DNA of 47,268 nt from Streptomyces rubellomurinus (lineage in GTDB: Bacteria > Actinomycetota > Actinomycetes > Streptomycetales > Streptomycetaceae): the NCBI RefSeq assembly GCF_000961885.1, contig NZ_JZKH01000064.1:1-47268 (forward strand). The letters are read 5' to 3'. This document shows positions 32,545 through 40,011 of this stretch, piece after piece. Under the pieces are notes generated by a model. The model did not search any database. It worked only from the letters and a program-made list of their open reading frames with translations, and was not told the DNA's origin. The position numbers and the translations under genes were made by a program. The first letter of the stretch is position 1. The number at the start of each line of letters is the position of its first letter.

Positions 32545-33980
32545 CGGCCGTCACCCGGCTCGGCGGTGGGCGGCGCGGTCGATGGCTCGGCGGCGGTCGG
32601 CGCAGCGGCTTCCGGCGGCGCGGCGACGCCGGGCGACCAGCAGGACACCTGACGGCTGCGGACGAACGCGACCCACCCGCCCGTCCACCCGCCGTCCACC
32701 GCGGAGGCCGTCACCGGCCCCACCGGCCCCACCGGCACCAGGACCTCCACCTCGGCGGCGGAGTCGAGGACGATCCGGTCCCGGTGCTGCGCCTGCTGGA
32801 CGGCCTCCGCGATGTCGGCCCGGGAGGCCTCGCAGAAGCGCAGGTCCAGCCGGTCGCCGAGGACCCGCCGCACCTCCTGCTCCAGTCGCTGCCGGTCGCT
32901 CTGGACCGGCAGGTAGCCGGCCGGCGGCAGGTCGCCGAAGCCGCGTTCGGTGAGCGGCGGCACCGCCGGGAGCGCGGCGTCCCGCCGTGCGCCGTCCTCC
33001 CTGGCGGCGCGCTCCAGGGCCTCCTTCATCGACAGCGCCAGCCGCGACCGGGCGCCCTGGGCCATCCCGACGATCCGCCGGATCTCCTCCGCCAGCGCCG
33101 TGTCCGCGGCCCGCTCGGCGGCCGCCGCGCCGCCGGCCCGAGGGTCCCGCCACTGCGCCAACTGGTCCTGGAACTGCAGGATCTGCGCCGCGTACGCGTT
33201 CCACGGCCGCATCCCGAGCCGGCCCTGCCACCAGCGCTCGGGCGGCGGCGCGCCGACCTCGCGGCGGGCCGTCCAGGTGTCGACGATCCACTGGGAGACG
33301 TCCGGCCCGACCGGGATCAGCAGGGCGAGGCGCACCGGCGGCCTCGGGTACTCGACCGGCGGCTCCCAGTCGGCCGGGAGGACGGCCGGGGTGGCCAGCC
33401 AGGGCGTGTCGTCGGCCTGCCCGGCGGCGAACAGCCGGGAGGCCAGCCAGTTGCGGCGGTTCACACCGAACTGCTCCTCCAGCCCGGTCGCCCGGTCCGC
33501 CGTCAGCGAGATCCGCACGCCCTCGGCGGTGAACTGCTTGCTGGTGGTGGCGCCCGCGCACGGGTCCTCGCAGAGCAGCCCCTGGACGGCGGTGTCGCCG
33601 TAGTCCCAGTCCAGCCGCGACACCTCCACCCACCAGAAGGCGTCGGCGCCGGCCCGCAGGTCCTTCAGCGGCAGCGTCACCTCGTGCCGGGAGCGCAGCG
33701 GTCGGCCGGCCGCGTCGACCGCCAGGCCGCCGGTGACCTTCAAGGCGCCCTGCTCGACGGCGACCCGGTAGCCCTCGACGACGCCGGGGCCGCCGGAGCG
33801 GCCGATCGCCGAGGCGAACTCCCGGGCGTAGTCCTGGATCCGGTTCAGGTGCTCGGCGCGCAGGAACAGCCCGTCGAAGGCGTGCAGGCGGTCGATGTCG
33901 CCGCCGGCGGTGTCCGGCGTGCCGGCGGAGTTCTCGTCGGGCGTCCCGGACGATGCGGCGGCGGTGGCGGCGGTGGTCAT
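32541..33980 (-). CDS. eCIS-operon protein of unknown function, 479 residues
   Basis: Starts at the ATG at 33980 (ATGA overlap with the gene before). Residues about 28-110 (HAFDGLFLRAEHLNRIQDYAREF, GVVEGYRV, LKVTGGLAVDAAGRPL) look like a small baseplate or fibre-associated domain. A similar pattern occurs at the N terminus of the next gene upstream. A middle segment (FGVNRRNWLASRL, ALLIPVGPDVSQWIVD) and a long charged helical region with QDQLAQW follow; the C-terminal 35 residues are Ala/Pro-rich. Its place in the operon suggests a structural or assembly role. Confidence 0.8.
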   Translation of the reverse strand: MTTAATAAASSGTPDENSAGTPDTAGGDIDRLHAFDGLFLRAEHLNRIQDYAREFASAIGRSGGPGVVEGYRVAVEQGALKVTGGLAVDAAGRPLRSRHEVTLPLKDLRAGADAFWWVEVSRLDWDYGDTAVQGLLCEDPCAGATTSKQFTAEGVRISLTADRATGLEEQFGVNRRNWLASRLFAAGQADDTPWLATPAVLPADWEPPVEYPRPPVRLALLIPVGPDVSQWIVDTWTARREVGAPPPERWWQGRLGMRPWNAYAAQILQFQDQLAQWRDPRAGGAAAAERAADTALAEEIRRIVGMAQGARSRLALSMKEALERAAREDGARRDAALPAVPPLTERGFGDLPPAGYLPVQSDRQRLEQEVRRVLGDRLDLRFCEASRADIAEAVQQAQHRDRIVLDSAAEVEVLVPVGPVGPVTASAVDGGWTGGWVAFVRSRQVSCWSPGVAAPPEAAAPTAAEPSTAPPTAEPGDGR

Positions 33981-35521
33981 GACGCGGCCCTCCCGGTGTC
34001 GGCGGTGTCGGCGGTGTCCTGGTTGCCGTGCTGGTTGTCGTGCTGGTTCTCGTGCTCGTGCTCGTCCGGGCAGTCGTGCTGGTGCAGGTGCATGGTGAGC
34101 ACGGCGTCGTGGCCGTCGTGCCGCCCGGCCGCCGGGCCGTCCGTGAGGCCGGCGAACGGCACCCACGGGTCGGTCCCGTAGCAGGGCTCGGGGCCGGTGC
34201 CCCGGATCAGCACGCGGACCAGCCGGTGCGCGGGCGGGAGTTCGAGGTCGACGACGGCCCGGGTGCCGCCGTCCGTCAGCCGCACCCCGGCCACCGTGCT
34301 CCGCGCCCAGCCCGCGCCGTGCTCGGGCCGTTCGCAGAGCGAGGTGATCGTCAGGGCCTGCTCCAGCGAGCGGCGGTCCACCGGCCGGTCGAAGCAGAGG
34401 CTCAGGCAGGTGTCGCCGCGGCTCCAGCGCAGCGAGCCCGGCGCCAGCCGGGGCCCACCGGCGTCCTCGCTCAGCGTCTCGCCGAGCAGCGCGGGGGCGA
34501 GGCCGCACAGCAGCTCCTGGAGGGCGCCGGTGGGCAGCAGGGCGGTCCGGGCCCGCTGGTCGACGTCCACGTTCGCGACCCGCACGCAGCCGGGCGCGGT
34601 GACGACGTCGAAGGCCAGCTTCGCGAGCACCACCGGCGCGTGGTCCTCCGTCACCGGGAACAGCTGCGGGCAGGCGTCGCCCTCCTCCCGCTCGGGCGCG
34701 TCCTGGACGGCGTCGCCCGCGGCCAGCCGGCGGAACTCCGCCAGCAGCTGCTCCGCCCGGCGCCCGGGGGCGGCGGCCCGCACCCGGGCGGCGGCCTCCG
34801 CCGCCTCCCGCCCGGCCGCGTCGTCCGGGCCCGTGACGCCCTCCAGGCCGAACAGCACCCGCAGCCGGTGGTACGGGCGGCGGCGCGGCGGCTCGTCCCC
34901 GAGGACCACCACCCGGACGGTCTCGGCGACCCGCGAGTAGTCGTCGTGGCGGCGGGTGATGTCGCACGGGTCGGCCAGCGCCGGGACGGGCCTGGCCGGG
35001 CAGGACGCGAACTCGGCCGCCAGCCAGGCCGTCACCCGCCGGGTCGTGCCGCCGGGGCACGGGTCGGGGGCGGGCTGGCCGGTGCACGGGTCGGGGGCGG
35101 ACGGCCCGGGCGGGCCCGGTGGGCCGCTCGGCGCCGGGTGGTCCTGGGCCCAGCGGGTGGCCCACGCGGTCAGCGAGGCGCACGCCTCCGCCTCCAGGGC
35201 GAGTTCGCGACCCCAGCCGTCCACCGCGAGGCCGGGCGCGGCGCGCAGCCGGTCGCCGTCCGCGTCCAGGTGCACGCCGTACCCCCAGAGCACGCCCGGG
35301 CCGTGCAGCCAGGCCGCGTGCAGCATCTGCTTGCCGCGCGGGTTGCCCATCAGCACCCGGAAGTCGTCCTCGCCGAGCAGCATGCCGAAGGCCACCCGCA
35401 GGGCGTCGAAGGGGGTGACCGGCAGGTCGTCCTGGCCGCAGGGGCCGCCCCCCGTCCTGGTCGCAGCGCCACCGGTGGTGCCGCCGCAGCCGCACGGTGC
35501 ACTGCTGTCGAGCGCCGTCAT
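33977..35521 (-). CDS. eCIS-operon protein of unknown function, 514 residues, Cys- and His-rich ends
   Basis: From the ATG at 35521, overlapping the ATPase stop (ATGA). The N terminus is Cys/Gly-rich (CGCGG). Residues about 34-110 (DALRVAFGMLLGEDDFRVLMGNPRGKQ, GVLWGYGVHL, LRAAPGLAVDGWGREL) match the pattern seen in the 479-residue neighbour. A Cys-containing Pro/Gly loop (PDPCTGQPAPDPC) follows, then a helical and a beta-rich part (LELPPAHRLVRVLIRGTGPE). The last 45 residues are rich in His, Asp and Asn (HLHQHDCPDEHEHENQ). It could bind metal; no function assigned. Confidence 0.8.
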   Translation of the reverse strand: MTALDSSAPCGCGGTTGGAATRTGGGPCGQDDLPVTPFDALRVAFGMLLGEDDFRVLMGNPRGKQMLHAAWLHGPGVLWGYGVHLDADGDRLRAAPGLAVDGWGRELALEAEACASLTAWATRWAQDHPAPSGPPGPPGPSAPDPCTGQPAPDPCPGGTTRRVTAWLAAEFASCPARPVPALADPCDITRRHDDYSRVAETVRVVVLGDEPPRRRPYHRLRVLFGLEGVTGPDDAAGREAAEAAARVRAAAPGRRAEQLLAEFRRLAAGDAVQDAPEREEGDACPQLFPVTEDHAPVVLAKLAFDVVTAPGCVRVANVDVDQRARTALLPTGALQELLCGLAPALLGETLSEDAGGPRLAPGSLRWSRGDTCLSLCFDRPVDRRSLEQALTITSLCERPEHGAGWARSTVAGVRLTDGGTRAVVDLELPPAHRLVRVLIRGTGPEPCYGTDPWVPFAGLTDGPAAGRHDGHDAVLTMHLHQHDCPDEHEHENQHDNQHGNQDTADTADTGRAAS

Positions 35522-37599
35522 GATGACTCCTCCCTGTTGGGCCCGGCGCCGGCCGCGCCGAGCGCGCGCAGTGCCCGCTCGTCGGCGGCCCCGGCGGGCG
35601 GGGCGGCCGGATCGGCCGGGAACGGGCGGTCCGCCTTGGCGTACTCCCGGCGCATCGCCTCGACCAGCTCCGGCCGGCCGACCCGCCCGCCGCTCTCCGC
35701 CGCGCGGAAGGCGGCGGCGATCGCGGCGTTGCGGATCCAGCCGCCGGGGACGGGGTAGCGGTGGGCGAGCGCGGCGAGGTCGACGCCGGGCGCCCGGACG
35801 GGCTCGGGCAGGTGCAGCTGCCAGAGCCGGAGGCGGTCCGCCTCGCCGGGCAGGTCGAAGCCGACCACGAAGTCCATCCGGCGCAGGAACGCGGCGTCGA
35901 TGTTCTGCCGCAGGTTGGTGGCCAGCACCGCCAGGCCGTCGAAGCGGTCCAGCCGCTGGAGGAGGTACGCCGTCTCCAGGTTGGCGAAGCGGTCGTTGGC
36001 CTCGGAGATCTCCGTCCTCGTCCCGAACAGCGCGTCCGCCTCGTCGAGGAACAGCACCGCCTGCATCCGCTCGGCCGCGTCGAAGGCGGCGGACAGGTTC
36101 TTCTCCGTCTCCCCGATCCACTTCGACACCACCCGCGAGAGGTCGACGACCAGCAGGTCCGTCCCGGCGGCCGTCGCCAGCACCTCGGCCGCCAGCGACT
36201 TGCCGGTGCCGGGCGCGCCGCTGAGCAGCAGCCGGACCCCGCGGTCGGCGCGGGCCGCCTCGCGCAGCCGCCAGTCGTCCAGCACCACCGCCTGGTACGC
36301 CAACCGAGAGACGGCGTCCCGGAGTTGACGCTCCGGCTCGGTGGCCAGCACCAGCCGGTCCCAGGCCGCGCGCGGGCCGACCAGGTCCACGCCGGGCGGC
36401 AGGACGGCGCCGGCCCTGGTCCGGATCGCGGCCGACACGTCCGTGCCCGCGCCGCCCGGCGCCAGCGCGTCGCAGCTGTGCACGTCCATCGCGACCTGCG
36501 CCGTCAGCGCCGGGTCCAGCGGGTGGCGGGCCGCCAACTGCGGCGCCTGCTCGGCGACTTGGGGCAGCGCCGCGCGCCAGGCCGCCCGCCGGTCGGCCGT
36601 GCCGATCGGCCCGGCCGGCACGGCCAGCACCGGCCGCTCCGGGCCGGGCCGGACCGCACCCGGCCCGGCGCAGACCAGGATCGGGCCGGCCACCCGGCGC
36701 AGGTCCAGCCGGGCCGGGCCCGCGCCCTCCTCCGGCCGGGGCACCACCAGGACGGGCACCCCGCCCCGGGCGGCCGCGTGCAGGTTGAGCAGGCCGAGGG
36801 CGGCGGGATAGTCGGGGCGGGTCCGCCCGGCGACCGGCCGCAGCCCGGCGGCGCGGGCCAGGGCGGCGCAGCGGCTCAGCCCGATGGTGGCGTCCTGCGC
36901 GGTCACGACCACGGTGCGCGGCGCCGTCGAGCGCAGCGCGGCCACGGCCAGCCGGGCGGCCGGGCGGTCGAGCCAGCCGTCCAGCCCGGCGACCGGCGGC
37001 CCCACCTCGATCTCGGCCAGCGCCTCCGGCCAGGCCGCCCAGCCGTGCAGGGCCTCCCACAGGCGGTCGGCCAGGCACAGGCTGCGGTCGTGGAACGTCC
37101 CCTCGCCGGCGACCGCGAGGGCGCCGCTGCGGGCGGCCGCGCCCTCGTGGAGCAGGCGGCGCAGCGCGGCGCGGTCGGCGCCCGGCTGGTGCGGCTGGTC
37201 CTGGTGCTGGTGTTGGTGTTGGTGTTGGTCGAGCAGGAGGGCGGCGAGGCCGACGCTCGGGTGCGAGTCGCCGCACGGGTGCATGGTCCGGAAGGTCCTG
37301 GCCAGGCCCTCGTGCTCCTCCGGCAGGCCGGCGAGCAGCAGCAGGTCGACCTCCACCTCGGTGAGGGCGAGCCGGTCCGCCAGGCGCCGCAGCGGTTCGG
37401 CCTCGGCGGGCAGCGGCGGTCGGTGGCCGCGCGCGGAGTCGGCCCAGGCGCGGAGGAAGCCGACCGAGTCGGCGGCGGACTCGGTGTCGCAGGTGGCTTC
37501 GAGCAGCCCGGCCAGGCGGAGGGCGATCCCGGCCGCCCGGGCGGTGAGCGCCCGGCTGACCGCCTCGGGCGCGTACGGGGCTCCGAACGTCTCAGACAT
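35518..37599 (-). CDS. AAA+ ATPase of the contractile injection system operon (Cis15/Afp15-like)
   Basis: 693 residues from the ATG at 37599. A roughly 440-residue N-terminal region, including a QHQHQHQHQ tract near residue 130, precedes a single AAA+ module: Walker A GAPGTGKS (about 463), SKWIGETEKNLS, Walker B LFLDEAD (about 519), sensor ATNLRQNID and arginine-finger region AFLRRMDFVV. Afp15-type ATPases accompany nearly all eCIS loci and help assembly. It overlaps the previous gene by 8 bases and the next by 4. The order J, tail-I-like, ..., AAA+ matches known eCIS loci. Confidence 0.9.
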   Translation of the reverse strand: MSETFGAPYAPEAVSRALTARAAGIALRLAGLLEATCDTESAADSVGFLRAWADSARGHRPPLPAEAEPLRRLADRLALTEVEVDLLLLAGLPEEHEGLARTFRTMHPCGDSHPSVGLAALLLDQHQHQHQHQDQPHQPGADRAALRRLLHEGAAARSGALAVAGEGTFHDRSLCLADRLWEALHGWAAWPEALAEIEVGPPVAGLDGWLDRPAARLAVAALRSTAPRTVVVTAQDATIGLSRCAALARAAGLRPVAGRTRPDYPAALGLLNLHAAARGGVPVLVVPRPEEGAGPARLDLRRVAGPILVCAGPGAVRPGPERPVLAVPAGPIGTADRRAAWRAALPQVAEQAPQLAARHPLDPALTAQVAMDVHSCDALAPGGAGTDVSAAIRTRAGAVLPPGVDLVGPRAAWDRLVLATEPERQLRDAVSRLAYQAVVLDDWRLREAARADRGVRLLLSGAPGTGKSLAAEVLATAAGTDLLVVDLSRVVSKWIGETEKNLSAAFDAAERMQAVLFLDEADALFGTRTEISEANDRFANLETAYLLQRLDRFDGLAVLATNLRQNIDAAFLRRMDFVVGFDLPGEADRLRLWQLHLPEPVRAPGVDLAALAHRYPVPGGWIRNAAIAAAFRAAESGGRVGRPELVEAMRREYAKADRPFPADPAAPPAGAADERALRALGAAGAGPNREESS

Positions 37600-39208
37600 A
37601 GACGTACCTCACGACCGCGCCGAGCCAGGGCACCCAGCCCGGATCCAGATCCAGACCGGCCCGGCGGACCGTCAGGTCGGTGTCGGCGACGGACAGCCGC
37701 ACCTCGATCCACCCGGGCTCCGCGCACACCTCGCCGCTGCGGCGGGCGACCGCCCGGACGGCGGTGGCGTCTTCCAGCTCGCGGTCGCCGAGCCGGGCGC
37801 AGGTGGCCGAGGCCCAGGCGGCGGAGAGGGCGCGTACGGCGGTCCGTTCCGGTTCGGTGGGCGGCGGGGCGGCGAGCAGGACGGCGGCGCGGGCGGGGCC
37901 GAGGCCCGCCAGGGCGAGCAGCGCCGCATCGTCCGGCGCCGCCTCCGGCAGCAGCTCGCGCCCGAGGCGGTGCAGCACCCAGCGCAGCGGGCGGGCCGTC
38001 AGGGCGGGGTGGTCCAGGGCGCGCTGGGGGAGGCCGGCGTCGGGCGCGGCCGCGAGGAGGAAGAGCAGCCCGGCCCAGGCGGTGCACGCGCCGCCGGGGG
38101 TGTCCGGGGCGGCGACGGACGGCTGCGGGGGGCGGTGCGGGGTGGCGGGGTCGGGGGCGGGGTCGGACGGGCTGGGCGTGGCGGGCGGCTCCTCGTCCGG
38201 TGCGGGCGGGTGCGGCCTGGTCGCCTCCACGGTGGGCGAGGAATCCGGCATCGGCTCCGGCACAGCTGCGACGGGTGCGGGGACGGCGGGTGCGGGGACG
38301 GAGGGTGCGGGGACGGAGGGTGTCGTGGGCACCGGTGGCGCTGCGGGCCGATCCCGTCCCGGCGGCGTCGCCTGCCCGAGCACCGCCCCCAGCTCCTGGG
38401 CGAGCGCCCTCGGCAGATCGGGGTGCGGGCGGCGGTGCAGCGATCCGGGATCGGCCTCGGCGGCCGCCAGCACCGCCCAGGCGGCCAGGGTCGCGGGCCC
38501 GGGGCGCAGCCGGGCCGACCGCGCGAGCCCGGCCAGCACCGAGCCCGCCAGCAGGGTCCGGGCGAGCGCCCGGGCGGGGGCGGGAACCGGCCCGTCGTGG
38601 CCCGGACCGGCCGGCGCGGGCCCGCACCAGGACGCCACCGCCGCCAACCCGGCCACCGCCTGCCACCCCTGTTCGCCGAACAGCCGGTCCAGGGCGGGCA
38701 GTCCGCAGACGGGCGTGGCCCGCAGCAGCGCCGCCGCCACGTGCTGCGGGGCCCGGCCGAGCGCGGCGAGCACGGCCGCCCGGGGCTCGACACCGGGAGC
38801 CGGGTCGCCGGGCCGCAGCGCCCCCGCCTGCTGCCACGCCCAGTGCCGGACGGTCCGGCCCGCGGCCGCCCCGGCCACCAGGTCGGCGAGCAGGTCGACG
38901 TCGTGCCGGTAGTGGACGACCTCGCCGCCGCCCTCCCGGACCGCCCGCTCGATCGCGGCGGCCACCGCCACCGACCACACCCGCCCACCGTCCGGCCCGG
39001 GCCGGTCGAGGTCGAGCGGCAGGCTCAGCCGCAGCCGCCGGACGCACCAACGGCCCTCCGGCAGCCGCACCTCGCGCAGCGCGAGCGCCAACCCCCCGTC
39101 CACGACGCACCGGAGAGGCGCCGTCAGCCCGGCCTCGCCCGGCCGCGCCGAGCCGTCGTCGTGCAGCGTGGCGGAGAACCGCCCGATGGTCACCGCAGGA
39201 ACGCTCAT
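37592..39208 (-). CDS. eCIS-operon protein, possibly tape-measure-family (CIS_TMP-like)
   Basis: 538 residues from the ATG at 39208, overlapping the repeat-protein stop (ATGA). N-terminal part: WCVRRLRLSLPLDLD, ERAVREGGGEVVHYRHDVDLLADLVAGAA, then Ala-rich helices. A Pro-rich linker of about 90 residues sits near 285-375. The C-terminal domain ends DPGWVPWLGAVVRYVYV, a sequence style I associate with proteins of actinobacterial and cyanobacterial injection-system operons. Its position just before the AAA+ ATPase matches the tape-measure slot (Afp14), and the RLRLSL segment resembles the CIS_TMP N terminus. That assignment is tentative. Confidence 0.75.
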   Translation of the reverse strand: MSVPAVTIGRFSATLHDDGSARPGEAGLTAPLRCVVDGGLALALREVRLPEGRWCVRRLRLSLPLDLDRPGPDGGRVWSVAVAAAIERAVREGGGEVVHYRHDVDLLADLVAGAAAGRTVRHWAWQQAGALRPGDPAPGVEPRAAVLAALGRAPQHVAAALLRATPVCGLPALDRLFGEQGWQAVAGLAAVASWCGPAPAGPGHDGPVPAPARALARTLLAGSVLAGLARSARLRPGPATLAAWAVLAAAEADPGSLHRRPHPDLPRALAQELGAVLGQATPPGRDRPAAPPVPTTPSVPAPSVPAPAVPAPVAAVPEPMPDSSPTVEATRPHPPAPDEEPPATPSPSDPAPDPATPHRPPQPSVAAPDTPGGACTAWAGLLFLLAAAPDAGLPQRALDHPALTARPLRWVLHRLGRELLPEAAPDDAALLALAGLGPARAAVLLAAPPPTEPERTAVRALSAAWASATCARLGDRELEDATAVRAVARRSGEVCAEPGWIEVRLSVADTDLTVRRAGLDLDPGWVPWLGAVVRYVYV

Positions 39209-40011
39209 CCCGCCTTCACCGCCCTCACCGCCGAGAACCGCCGGACCACCCACCCGGCCCCCGTACACCCGGACCGGCCGACCGCCACGGCTCGGCGCGG
39301 GCTCACGCCGCAGAAGGATTCAGCCGGCGCGGAATCCACCAAGGACCGGGCGGGGAAGGGACGTTCGGCATCCGCTCGCACCACACCGCGCGGGCTCACG
39401 CCGCAGAAGGTGTCAGCCGACGATGTATCCGCCAAGACCTGGGCGGTAAAAGGAAGTTCGCCGCCGACCACCACCACCGGAGCGCCCAGCCGCACACCCT
39501 CCATCACCATGGCTCGGGCCCGGCTCACGCCGCAGAAGGATCCAACCAGCGAGGCATCCGCCAACACATCGGCGGCCGAGAGCAGTTCGCCACCGCCCAC
39601 CGTCAGAGCGCCCAACCGGACACGCCCCACCACCACGGCTAGGGCCCGGCTCACGCCGCAGAAGGATCCAACCAGCGAGATATCCGCCAACGCATGGGCG
39701 GCATAGGGAAATTCGCCACCGGCCACCACCACCTGAGCACCCAGCCAGACACGCCCCACCACCATGGCTCGGACCGGGCTCACGCCGCAGAAGGGTTCAG
39801 CCGGATCAGCATCCGCCAACACATCGGCGGCATAGGGAAGTTCGCCACCGGCCACCACCACCGGAGCACCTAGCCAGACACGCCCCACCACCATGGCTCG
39901 GGCCGGACTCACGCCGCAGGAGGGTTCAGCCGGATCAGCATCCGCCACAACGCGGCCGAGCAGTCCAGCATCCGCCAAAGCATCGACAACACCTGGCAGT
40001 TCCTCATTCAC
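39205..40011 (-). CDS. Tandem-repeat protein of the eCIS operon (six units, mostly 43 residues)
   Basis: 268 residues from the GTG at 40011. It is translated by overlap on both sides: GTGA with the tail-I-like gene and ATGA with the 538-residue gene, strong evidence for a real gene. After a 20-residue start, the protein consists of units with an invariant CGVS core (usually FCGVS), a VVGRVWLG segment, VVVAGGELPYAA and VLAD. Unit starts on the DNA are 129, 129, 126, 129 and 93 bases apart, all multiples of three. There is one Cys per unit; Val, Ala and Gly dominate. Third-position GC in a sample unit is about 70 percent, well below neighbours. No family recognised; parts loosely recall hexapeptide beta-helix repeats. 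Confidence 0.75.
   Translation of the reverse strand: MNEELPGVVDALADAGLLGRVVADADPAEPSCGVSPARAMVVGRVWLGAPVVVAGGELPYAADVLADADPAEPFCGVSPVRAMVVGRVWLGAQVVVAGGEFPYAAHALADISLVGSFCGVSRALAVVVGRVRLGALTVGGGELLSAADVLADASLVGSFCGVSRARAMVMEGVRLGAPVVVVGGELPFTAQVLADTSSADTFCGVSPRGVVRADAERPFPARSLVDSAPAESFCGVSPRRAVAVGRSGCTGAGWVVRRFSAVRAVKAG
39301..39922. repeat. Six-copy tandem DNA repeat inside the repeat-protein gene
   Basis: The plus-strand word ctcacgccgcagaagg marks each unit; the units begin near 39301, 39394, 39523, 39649, 39778 and 39907 (the last with one change). Periods are 93, 129, 126, 129 and 129 bases. Adjacent 129-base units share long identical blocks (for example gacacgccccaccacca), showing recent duplication. 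Confidence 0.9.

Noticed and set aside
39168..39706. Plus-strand frame carrying LTPQK repeats over the same array
   Set aside because: It lacks a ribosome site and neighbours on that strand; the minus-strand frame fits exactly between two overlapping genes.
39301..39960. Repeat array considered as a CRISPR
   Set aside because: Units are about 129 bases with similarity throughout, no unique spacers of uniform length, no cas genes, and periods kept in multiples of three inside a coupled reading frame.
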